From an uncultured Desulfomonile sp. (GTDB lineage: Bacteria > Desulfobacterota > Desulfomonilia > Desulfomonilales > Desulfomonilaceae), in assembly GCA_903853735.1 (NCBI GenBank), contig CAINUH010000050.1, positions 1-7,144 of the forward strand: a stretch of 7,144 bases of DNA, read 5' to 3'. A program made the position numbers and the translations under genes. Shown one piece after another: positions 1 to 5,707 of this stretch. How positions within the stretch are numbered: position 1 is the first letter of the stretch; every line of letters begins with the position of its first letter. The notes below the pieces were generated by a model, which had not been told where the DNA came from, made no database searches, and saw only the letters and a list, made by a program, of their open reading frames with translations.

Positions 1-1
1 C

Positions 2-580
2 CTTTCTTCCGTTCTTGTTTACTTGACCGATTTGGAAGGAAACCGTATAGGACAATCTTGCAGAAGCGATCCTGAAACGGGAGAGTTTAAGGTGCTCGCC
101 AATGATGCCGGCAAATACATGTTAAAGGCTCACAAGCGCGGCCTCGTGCTGGCAGACCAAGAGTCTGCTCTTCTGCCTATTGAGTCAGGAAAAATCGAAG
201 GATACAGTTTGCGGATGGTCCCGGAAGGGTGTGTGGTTCAAGGAAAAGTCCTGTCTAGGAGTGGCACGGATACAGTTGTCGATCTTGAGGTTCAATGTGT
301 CTGCACATCCTCCGACTTCTCCAGGTCGGCCCGGACTGACTCCGACGGATTCTTTAGTATTTCTGGAGTTCCTGCCAATTCAGATTGTTTTCTGGAACTC
401 TATGGGGGAAACGGTGAACTTCTGTCTCGGTCCGTTCGTTTTGAGACAGTGCAAAAGAAGGAAATTTATCGTGAGTTAAGGATCGCTACTGTCGGGGCGG
501 ATACAGAGGTAATTTCGTCAGAAATGGCGAATATGGCCTCGCACGAAAATCTTCCGGCCGAAATTCCAAAACAAGGTTAA
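2..580 (+). CDS. C-terminal part of a carboxypeptidase-regulatory-like (beta-sandwich) domain protein, 5' end outside the window
   Basis: The frame is open from the first full codon at position 2 to a TAA at 578-580, giving about 192 residues with no upstream stop. A TTG at 23-25 has no ribosome site and falls inside a beta-strand-like stretch (VLVYLTD), so I treat the gene as truncated by the window edge. Two similar segments are visible. The first starts at VYLTDLEGNRIG and runs to GKYMLKA; the second starts at VVQGKVLSRSG and contains TDSDGFFSISGVP. The pattern of strand, Thr/Ser-Asp-x-Asp-Gly-x-Phe and Gly-(V/L)-Pro is typical of CarboxypepD_reg-like/SpaA-like seven-stranded domains. Such domains are usually non-catalytic structural repeats of exported or surface proteins. 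The Glu/Lys-rich tail ends without a sorting motif. The gene is convergent with yqeC, 39 bp away. Role and localisation are inferred from the fold only. Confidence 0.7.
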   Translation, partial: LSSVLVYLTDLEGNRIGQSCRSDPETGEFKVLANDAGKYMLKAHKRGLVLADQESALLPIESGKIEGYSLRMVPEGCVVQGKVLSRSGTDTVVDLEVQCVCTSSDFSRSARTDSDGFFSISGVPANSDCFLELYGGNGELLSRSVRFETVQKKEIYRELRIATVGADTEVISSEMANMASHENLPAEIPKQG

Positions 581-619
581 GACTTCCTTTATGATTTAAA
601 AGGTACTTTAACAGAGACG

Positions 620-1402
620 CTAGTGAAACGTTCTGAAAGTAAAATCTCCGAGAAGAAGACTACCGGTTACCACCCGTAATATCCTGTTTCCTGCGCTACG
701 CAGGATTGCACTCACGATCTCTTCTATCCGCTCGCCATCTGCGACCACATCCGACTTGTTCAGAAAAGGCACGAGACTGGATCGGCTTTTCACATTCTTC
801 AATCCACCTTCAGGGTGACTCAAGAGAACAGCTACTGCCTCAGGTGTTATGATTCGGCCTCTCTGGAGCCCTGTGATAGCGGCAAATCTTTCCATCCGAA
901 ACACCCATTCATCTGTCACTGGTTTTCCCAGGCAATCCAAGCCGACTATTGGGATAACCAGATCGGCCTGCCTTGGAATAACGGGTTCCCATTCTTCGGG
1001 AGCCTTTATGGGACGACCGTTTGCTCCATCTGCCTCAACCAGAACGCACTGAGCCACCCTCAGACAGATTTCAATCGCGTCTTCATCTATGCCGCGAAGT
1101 TTTCCGTTTGATTTAATGATATTCTGTCCCACTGTCACATGGCCAAATTGAGTCAGAAAATGATGAAGGGAGGCCAGTCGAGGGTCCTCAGCCAGAGTTA
1201 CCGAGCATGGAGACTGTGCCGGTTCAGGCGGAAAAATCTTAGTGGTGGTTGTAGTCACCACTGTTAGTCCTTGGTTTACTATCTCACGAGCGAGAAAATA
1301 CATCAGAGACGTCTTCCCTCCGGCTCCCACAATGGCGACGGTGCGAGTCTTATTGTCGATTCCGAAGCAGTCCGGCAGAATACTAATCTTGTACCCCAAC
1401 AC
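620..1402 (-). CDS. yqeC: YqeC-like selenium-dependent hydroxylase accessory protein (putative NTP-binding)
   Basis: The 260-residue product matches the YqeC family in layout and motifs. A P-loop-like VGAGGKTS lies at residues 25-32, a Thr-rich strand VVTTTTTK at 48-55, EADGANGRPIKAP at 123-135, and NKSD at 215-218, which resembles the guanine-specifying motif of GTPases. Family members occur with selenium-dependent molybdenum hydroxylases and YqeB and are thought to act in maturing the labile selenium cofactor; the exact reaction is not established. The start is uncertain. I use the GTG at 1402-1400, which leaves the usual short lead before the first strand, but no Shine-Dalgarno precedes it and the frame stays open upstream to a TAA at 1456-1454. 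The gene lies 70 bp downstream of the small exported protein gene on the same strand, so co-transcription is possible. No hydroxylase, yqeB or selD is visible nearby. Confidence 0.85.
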   Translation of the reverse strand: MLGYKISILPDCFGIDNKTRTVAIVGAGGKTSLMYFLAREIVNQGLTVVTTTTTKIFPPEPAQSPCSVTLAEDPRLASLHHFLTQFGHVTVGQNIIKSNGKLRGIDEDAIEICLRVAQCVLVEADGANGRPIKAPEEWEPVIPRQADLVIPIVGLDCLGKPVTDEWVFRMERFAAITGLQRGRIITPEAVAVLLSHPEGGLKNVKSRSSLVPFLNKSDVVADGERIEEIVSAILRSAGNRILRVVTGSLLLGDFTFRTFH

Positions 1403-1472
1403 TGAATTGCGGTTAAGAATCAGTATGGAATCGCGTCTGGCTTGAATGGTTCGTTAGACTCGTCCATCCTGT

Positions 1473-1826
1473 TCAGATCCAGGGAGGCGCCAGACTATAC
1501 CTTATGCGAAACGAGGCAGCATTGCCCCATATCATCGTAGGGCCTTTACCGTAGGCGTTCTTGTACAACTTCAAGAGATAGGTCCCCCGATTTCCGATGT
1601 CATAGCAAGCGGTCTGACCATCCCAGGTTACCCATACTTTGAATTGGTCTAGAAGTTCGTAAGGTGGATTACACCTAATATCATATACTTGAACATACAC
1701 GGGGCCAAGGTGGCCATAAGGCCAGTTTATTACATGTCTGGTTCCCCTTGCTGAACAAATAGATGGGAGGATTATTATTGCCACGGTGACTATGATCGTA
1801 GATCTAATCCATTTGTTCATGGCCAT
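1473..1826 (-). CDS. small exported protein of unknown function
   Basis: I do not recognise a family for this 117-residue product. Residues 1-26 form a clear Sec signal peptide: a basic start (NKWIR), a hydrophobic core IIVTVAIIIL and a likely cleavage after SICSA (residue 26). The mature part is about 91 residues, rich in aromatics and Gly, with two cysteines (C52 and C74) that could form a disulfide in the periplasm or outside the cell. Its alternating hydrophobic pattern (VYVQVYDI, FKVWVTW, YLLKLYK, FRIRYSL) suggests a small beta-sheet domain. GGGAG lies 4 bases before the first ATG and 10 before the second (residue 3), so either could be used. It sits between a glycosyltransferase gene and yqeC on the same strand. 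The window gives no functional link beyond position. Reality of the gene is supported by the signal peptide plus ribosome site. Confidence 0.75.
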   Translation of the reverse strand: MAMNKWIRSTIIVTVAIIILPSICSARGTRHVINWPYGHLGPVYVQVYDIRCNPPYELLDQFKVWVTWDGQTACYDIGNRGTYLLKLYKNAYGKGPTMIWGNAASFRIRYSLAPPWI

Positions 1827-1868
1827 GCAACTCCCGAGATGCTGGATTCACTTTAATGTCATGCTAAT

Positions 1869-1897
1869 AATATATCATAGTTTACAATAAGTTAAAA
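1869..1897 (-). promoter_or_regulatory. candidate promoter for the small exported protein gene
   Basis: On the minus strand TTTTAA (1897-1892) and TATATT (1874-1869) are separated by 17 bases, about 43 bases before the ATG at 1826. The -10 matches consensus at five of six positions, but the -35 is weak (three of six). The surrounding 60 bp is strongly AT-rich, so chance matches are likely. Confidence 0.3.
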
Positions 1898-1907
1898 CTA
1901 TTATATG
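1871..1907. repeat. imperfect AT-rich inverted repeat in the 82-bp gap
   Basis: TATATCATAGTTT (1871-1883) and AAACTATTATATG (1895-1907) are complementary at 11 of 13 positions around an 11-base spacer. It lies just after the glycosyltransferase stop codon and overlaps the candidate promoter above. The stem is AT-rich with no T-tract, so it is a poor intrinsic terminator; an operator-like site or chance are both possible. Confidence 0.35.
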
Positions 1908-1908
1908 A

Positions 1909-2949
1909 TTATCCCCCGGCAACAAGTCTCTCCAGTTCATTGATTACAGATTGGTTTCCGAGGAAATTGTCACGGTTGATATTCGTCCGGAACCAGTCCA
2001 GCCTGGATTCAAAAGAATAAAACAACTTGATATCAGGTAAAGAAGTTGTCGAGTAGGCTCCGTATCCTCTCTTCTCAAGAAAATATGCGTTGAGAAACTG
2101 CTCGTACGCATTGCTGATGGGAAACGAAAGAACCGGTTTCCCAAGATACAGGGCCTCGCATATCACATTGTGTCCGCCATTGGTGATTACGTATCGGCAG
2201 GATGCCAAGTCTTCGAGAAATTCCTCTTTAGAAGCAGGCTTGAAAACAAGGTTATTCCTGGGCGGCTTATCTCCCAGGCCGTATATGAAAAATCGGTTTT
2301 TTACCTGCTCCAATACAGACAGGAGCCGATGAAATGTGGGAGACGTCTGATACACCAGGACATGGTCTTGTATATCAGGTTTCAGAATCTTGACTCCGTT
2401 CCTAATAAGTGGAGGCATAACCACCGTAGTTTCAGAATTGGCCGGGGGCAACTTAAAAAAGGATATTATTATGAATTTGGACGAGTTGCTATAGAGCAGA
2501 CTGACTGACAAGCCCGTCATGATTCGGCTCAAACCCTGTTTAGCCGGTGGTTCATAAACGCAATGAGTCATAATGTGCTGGTGATCAAGACTGACACAGG
2601 GGCGTCCAAGACTTCGAGCTGCCAAGGGAGTAAAATATTCGTAATCCGTTATGATCAGATGTGGATCGAATTCGGCTATGACTCTTGCTATTCTCCGGCG
2701 CACCTTTCCGCCGGTTAGAAAAACCTTCACTGCATTGGTCGCCGTGGCGGGAATATCCACCGAATTGTTGCGATACAGGGTGGATCCCATAGGAACATCT
2801 TCAACAGCATAGCCTTCGGTTTTCAGTTCGTGAACTTTGCCTCCCCCCACAAAAAGAAACTCATGTTGCGGCATTTCGTGGGCAATGGTAAGCGCCTCGG
2901 TAACATGACCTCGCGCATCACCCATTACTCCGAACACAATGCGAGCCAT
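1909..2949 (-). CDS. glycosyltransferase, MurG-like GT-B fold (MJ1255/Glyco_trans_1_3 type)
   Basis: The 346-residue product has the two halves of a GT-B glycosyltransferase. The N-terminal half opens with a strand (ARIVFGVMG) and the GDARGHVTEAL loop at 10-20, equivalent to the GxGGH loop of MurG-type enzymes, followed by HLIITDYEYF (97-106) and VSLDHQH (119-125), a signature I associate with the MJ1255-like family. The C-terminal donor half contains TNGGHNVICEALYLGKPVLSFP (about 256-277), the usual nucleotide-sugar binding loop plus EA-(x)3-GKP segment. It should transfer a sugar from a nucleotide donor on the cytoplasmic side of the membrane, but neither donor nor acceptor can be read from the sequence. 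No signal peptide or transmembrane helix is obvious. The ATG is preceded by AGGAG at a long spacing of 10 bases. It is divergent from the GT4 pair across 302 bp, suggesting a shared glycan pathway. Confidence 0.85.
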   Translation of the reverse strand: MARIVFGVMGDARGHVTEALTIAHEMPQHEFLFVGGGKVHELKTEGYAVEDVPMGSTLYRNNSVDIPATATNAVKVFLTGGKVRRRIARVIAEFDPHLIITDYEYFTPLAARSLGRPCVSLDHQHIMTHCVYEPPAKQGLSRIMTGLSVSLLYSNSSKFIIISFFKLPPANSETTVVMPPLIRNGVKILKPDIQDHVLVYQTSPTFHRLLSVLEQVKNRFFIYGLGDKPPRNNLVFKPASKEEFLEDLASCRYVITNGGHNVICEALYLGKPVLSFPISNAYEQFLNAYFLEKRGYGAYSTTSLPDIKLFYSFESRLDWFRTNINRDNFLGNQSVINELERLVAGG

Positions 2950-2994
2950 AGTGAATGAACTCCTGTGCCTTCACAAATTCGCCGTATATTTGGC

Positions 2995-3030
2995 AACATG
3001 GCGGGCGGGGACGCCCACCGCCGGTGAGAT
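2995..3030. repeat. GC-rich palindromic element, copy 1 (REP-like)
   Basis: GGCGGGCG (3000-3007) can pair with CGC (3012-3014) and CCGCC (3018-3022) around the GGGA loop, with CCA bulged out. The element shares its ends (AACAT and AGAT), GCGG, the core GGGACGCCC and a GGT near the right end with a 38-bp element at 6977-7014, in the same order and almost the same length. Both are intergenic. This is the appearance of a dispersed short palindromic repeat, inferred from two copies only. Confidence 0.45.
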
Positions 3031-3037
3031 CATTTGT
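3028..3037 (+). repeat. GATCATTTGT direct repeat, copy 1
   Basis: An exact 10-base copy of 3163-3172, which overlaps the rightward promoter. It abuts the palindrome TTTGATCAAA (3037-3046), whose half TTTGATCA also occurs next to copy 2 (3160-3167). Could be an operator half of a looping or paired-site regulator; chance is possible in AT-rich DNA. Confidence 0.3.
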
Positions 3038-3107
3038 TTGATCAAATTTGTTTGCCACGAAGCGAATAGGTACTGTTCAGGAGTCTAGGCAAAGTCCTGC
3101 AACAATG

Positions 3108-3140
3108 TCAATTGATGGTGAGCCCACATTCATTAATTGA
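3108..3140. repeat. imperfect inverted repeat upstream of the GT4 promoter
   Basis: TCAATTGATG (3108-3117) and CATTAATTGA (3131-3140) are complementary at nine of ten positions with a 13-base spacer. The right arm ends about 32 bases upstream of the extended -10, the place expected for an activator or repressor site. No known consensus is recognised. Confidence 0.3.
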
Positions 3141-3149
3141 CCTGGCTGC

Positions 3150-3180
3150 CTGACGATAATTTGATCATTTGTGATATACT
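3150..3180 (+). promoter_or_regulatory. extended -10 promoter for the GT4 pair
   Basis: TATACT at 3175-3180 matches the sigma-70 -10 at five of six positions and is preceded by TGA (3172-3174), giving an extended -10. A partial -35, CTGACG (3150-3155), sits at a long spacing of 19, which an extended -10 can tolerate. Transcription would begin near 3187, leaving a leader of about 65 bases before the GTG at 3252. The second GATCATTTGT copy (3163-3172) lies inside the promoter spacer and touches the TG element. Confidence 0.45.
3163..3172 (+). repeat. GATCATTTGT direct repeat, copy 2
   Basis: Exact match to 3028-3037, 135 bp apart start to start. It occupies the spacer of the rightward promoter, so a protein bound here would block or alter RNA polymerase access. 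Regulation is inferred from position alone. Confidence 0.3.
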
Positions 3181-3251
3181 GTTTCAGCTCTAGGCGTACA
3201 GAAAGCAAGGCAATAAGGTGGTAGATATTTTGATTCGCCGAGGGGGAAGCT

Positions 3252-4496
3252 GTGACCCAAACCAAGTTGGCTTACATTCTGCTTTGGTTTCCCAAGCCAT
3301 CTGAAACCTTCATATTTCGGGAAGTAATGAACCTGTGGAAAATGGATGTTCCCATAACCGTCTACACCCTTTACGGGGAACTCAACAAGTGGCTTTCTCC
3401 AGAAATGGCTTCAGTTTCAAAACGGATGAAGAGGCTTGGAATACCTTTTTTAAAAAATTTGCCGAGAGACTTGATCTACTGGAAGAAGCGTTCACCGGAG
3501 GTGACCAAATGGCTGTTCTGGACCATCCCTGTCAGGAGGTGGAGGTCCCTGGAAGTGGGTGGAGAAAACCTATGGGCTTTTTTTTGCGGCTTCACGCTGG
3601 CTAGACATTTTTTGGAGGACGCAATAGACCACATACATGCCCCGTGGGCCAATGGACCTGCAACTGCCGCTTGGACCGCATCGAAATTGACCGGCATTCC
3701 CTTCAGTTTTATGGGGAGGGCGGTTGATATTTATCCCCCGGACGGAGCGCTGAAAGAAAAGATACGCGATAGCGCCTTTGTTTTGACAAATCCGAAAGTA
3801 AATGTCGATTACCTGAAGGCCTTTGCGGGTTTAGATACTGAAAAAATTTATTTGACTTACGACCCGTACCCTCTTGCCAATTACCGCCAGGCACCGGTAA
3901 ACATGAAGGCCCCTTTTCGGATTCTGGCTTTGGGCAGGTTTGCCCGGTTCAAAGGCTTCGATGTACTCCTTCGAGCCGCCGGACTAATGGTAGATGCGGG
4001 GCTCGATTTCCATCTCACTCTTGCCGGAGCCGGTGTTAAGGGCCTCCAACTGAAATTTCTCCATAAGAGGCTCGGTCTGGGTAACCATGTTTCTTTCCCA
4101 GGCTTCATAACGTATGATCGCGTATCAGACTTTTTTTGTGACGCGGACGTCTTTGTCATGCCAAGCGTGATACATTCAAGCGGCGAACGTGACGGCATCC
4201 CGAACGTTCTTGTGGAAGCTCTCCTCCACCGGCTTCCTGTAGTGGCAACCGATGTGGCCGGATTGGGAGAGGTGGTCAGAAACGAAGAAACTGGTTACCT
4301 GGTTCCCCAAAGAGACCCGGCGGCATTAGCCCAGGCCATTATGAAAATGACTAGAGATAGAAATTCAGCCTTGGAAATGGCAGAAAAGGGTCGTCAGCTT
4401 ATTCTTGAAGAATTTGCCCCGGAGCGATGTCACGGGGAACTTTTGAAGCTCTTTGATGAATTGTGTTCCCCGAGAAATCCGGTAAGTCAGGCCTAA
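3252..4496 (+). CDS. GT4-family glycosyltransferase, WcaL/ExoL-like
   Basis: The 414-residue product is a GT-B retaining glycosyltransferase. The N-terminal half carries SETFIFREV (17-25), typical of the WcaL/AmsK/ExoL group of exopolysaccharide enzymes, then HIHAPWANGPATAA (127-140) and PFSFMGRAVDIY (150-161). The C-terminal half shows LGRFARFKGFDVLL (227-240), with R229 and K234 at the phosphate-binding positions, and DGIPNVLVEALLHRLPVVATD (314-334). The usual EX7E acid pair reads D314-x7-E322. It should add a sugar to a lipid-linked or exported polysaccharide at the inner membrane face; donor and acceptor are not readable. The GTG start is set by GAGGGGGA ending 4 bases upstream. A TTG-started GT4 gene follows after 43 bp, surely the same operon. 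Runs of eight T (3578-3585) and seven T (4131-4137) lie within the coding sequence. Confidence 0.9.
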   Translation: MTQTKLAYILLWFPKPSETFIFREVMNLWKMDVPITVYTLYGELNKWLSPEMASVSKRMKRLGIPFLKNLPRDLIYWKKRSPEVTKWLFWTIPVRRWRSLEVGGENLWAFFCGFTLARHFLEDAIDHIHAPWANGPATAAWTASKLTGIPFSFMGRAVDIYPPDGALKEKIRDSAFVLTNPKVNVDYLKAFAGLDTEKIYLTYDPYPLANYRQAPVNMKAPFRILALGRFARFKGFDVLLRAAGLMVDAGLDFHLTLAGAGVKGLQLKFLHKRLGLGNHVSFPGFITYDRVSDFFCDADVFVMPSVIHSSGERDGIPNVLVEALLHRLPVVATDVAGLGEVVRNEETGYLVPQRDPAALAQAIMKMTRDRNSALEMAEKGRQLILEEFAPERCHGELLKLFDELCSPRNPVSQA

Positions 4497-4527
4497 TTTT
4501 CTGGATCGTCCGGGCACGACTTATTTT

Positions 4528-4532
4528 GGAGG
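4528..4532 (+). promoter_or_regulatory. Shine-Dalgarno GGAGG deciding the TTG start of the second GT4 gene
   Basis: GGAGG at 4528-4532 lies 7 bases before the TTG at 4540-4542, an optimal spacing. There is no ATG or GTG in frame near it, so the TTG start is well supported. Confidence 0.75.
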
Positions 4533-4539
4533 TCCCGTT

Positions 4540-5655
4540 TTGAAGGATTCATCAGGTGAATCTTTAGCCAATGTTTCCGAGCCTATTGAAATAGTTCTTT
4601 TACTCCAGGACCTGGAGTATGGTGGAACACAGCGCTATGCAATACACCTTCTGAAGAATTTAGACAGGAATAAATTTTCTCCTCACATCTGGGTGCTGCG
4701 TGGCGGGACGGACATGATTCCATTCTTAGGTGATGCGCGGGATCGCGTGCTCTGGCTGTCTCATTCTACTTGGGTCGACCCTGTAGCTCTCACAAACCTT
4801 GCATGGAGACTTGCTAGACATAAGCCCCATATTCTCTACACATTGACGGTCGTTCCGAATATCTGGGGACGCGTCTTCGGTAATCTTGCTCGAGTTCCTG
4901 TGATAGTTTCGAGCTGGCGCGATCTTTACCCCAAGCAGTATGAGAGTTGGATGTGGCGTTTGAGCACTCATATTATCGCAAATGCCGAGGCTTTAAAGGA
5001 TTTGCATACCCAGCGTTACGGCGTTGATCCTCAGCGAGTTTCCGTGATCCGTAGCGGAGTGGATCATCTATTCTTTGGACCCGATCACGACGGCAAGTCA
5101 GCAGAGCCGTCCGTCCTTTATGTGGGGAGACTGGCGAGTGAGAAAGACCCTTTGACTCTTCTGAAGGCATTCCGATTAACTCTGGAGGCAATTCCTGAAG
5201 CCAGGCTGCAAATATTGGGCAATGGACGCCTGAAGAGCAAACTGCAGTCATTTGTCGCACGTTACAACCTTGGATCAAGCGTAAGTATAATCCCAGGGGT
5301 AAAAGACATTAGGCCGTTTTTGAGACAATCCTGGGTATTTGCAATGACTTCAAAACGAGAAGCCTTTCCCAATGTTATACTTGAAGCTATGTCAAGCGAA
5401 CTTCCGGTGGTCGCGACACGAGTAGGCGGAATCCCAGAGCTTGTAGATGACGGCAGAACCGGTGTCTTGGTTGATCCTGAGGATCCTGCGGCCATTGCTG
5501 ACGCGTTAAGCGCTCTTCTCAAGGACGACAAGATGAGACTGGCCATGGGCCGCAAAGGCCGTGAAAAAATCCTTTCGTTCTACTCACTGGAAGCTATGGT
5601 ACGCGAAACCGAGCGAGTCCTGCTCGACGCCGTAGGTTCCGGCACTCGAAGGTAG
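4540..5655 (+). CDS. GT4-family glycosyltransferase
   Basis: The 371-residue product is a standard-length GT4 enzyme. LLQDLEYGGTQRYAIHLL (20-37) contains the Gly-Gly-x-x-(R) loop that follows the first strand of the N-terminal domain. VGRLASEKDPLTLLKAF (195-211) supplies the R197/K202 pair that holds the donor diphosphate. EAFPNVILEAMSSELPVVAT (274-293) carries the canonical EX7E pair E274 and E282, followed by GGIPELVDDGRTGVLV. It should be a retaining transferase using a nucleotide-activated sugar at the cytoplasmic membrane face; the sugar is unknown. The start is a TTG placed by a strong GGAGG. It lies 43 bp after the WcaL-like gene with no terminator between, so both are expected to be expressed from the promoter near 3180 and to act on the same glycan. 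It is convergent with the cysteine-rich protein gene. Confidence 0.92.
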   Translation: MKDSSGESLANVSEPIEIVLLLQDLEYGGTQRYAIHLLKNLDRNKFSPHIWVLRGGTDMIPFLGDARDRVLWLSHSTWVDPVALTNLAWRLARHKPHILYTLTVVPNIWGRVFGNLARVPVIVSSWRDLYPKQYESWMWRLSTHIIANAEALKDLHTQRYGVDPQRVSVIRSGVDHLFFGPDHDGKSAEPSVLYVGRLASEKDPLTLLKAFRLTLEAIPEARLQILGNGRLKSKLQSFVARYNLGSSVSIIPGVKDIRPFLRQSWVFAMTSKREAFPNVILEAMSSELPVVATRVGGIPELVDDGRTGVLVDPEDPAAIADALSALLKDDKMRLAMGRKGREKILSFYSLEAMVRETERVLLDAVGSGTRR

Positions 5656-5689
5656 CGCTGAAAGGAATTAACGGTTCGATTACGCTCCA

Positions 5690-5707
5690 TAAAATCGTTG
5701 GATTTTA
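5690..5707. terminator. short symmetric hairpin at convergent gene ends
   Basis: TAAAATC (5690-5696) and GATTTTA (5701-5707) form a perfect 7-bp stem around GTTG. It lies 35 bp after the GT4 stop and includes the stop codon of the leftward cysteine-rich gene. The stem has one GC pair and no flanking T-tract, so a terminator role is doubtful; the position between convergent genes is the main argument. Confidence 0.3.

Larger units (their letters stand above)
2950..3251. other. divergent intergenic region between glycosyltransferase genes
   Basis: These 302 bp separate the leftward glycosyltransferase from the rightward GT4 pair and contain no convincing gene. From left to right they hold the leftward ribosome site, a GC-rich palindromic element (2995-3030), the perfect palindrome TTTGATCAAA (3037-3046), a second copy of the 10-mer GATCATTTGT, an imperfect inverted repeat (3108-3140) and a rightward extended -10 promoter (3150-3180). 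I see no convincing promoter for the leftward gene. The density of repeats suggests regulation, but no binding protein can be named. Confidence 0.6.

Noticed and set aside
1420..1467. Fifteen-codon frame starting 6 bases after the exported protein stop (minus strand), possible leader peptide or frameshifted yqeC N-terminus
   Set aside because: It is out of frame with yqeC, has only AGG touching its ATG, and yqeC needs no extra N-terminal residues to match its family.
2170..2508. Open frame of over 100 codons on the + strand inside the leftward glycosyltransferase
   Set aside because: It is antisense to a clear family member, shows no domain motifs and has no ribosome site; a shadow frame.
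3078..3099. CAGGA...TCCTG inverted repeat in the divergent region
   Set aside because: Only five paired bases with a 12-base loop; expected by chance.
3881..4198. Open frame on the - strand inside the first GT4 gene
   Set aside because: Rich in Ser, Arg and Pro as expected from the reverse of a GC-balanced coding sequence, with no recognisable motif.
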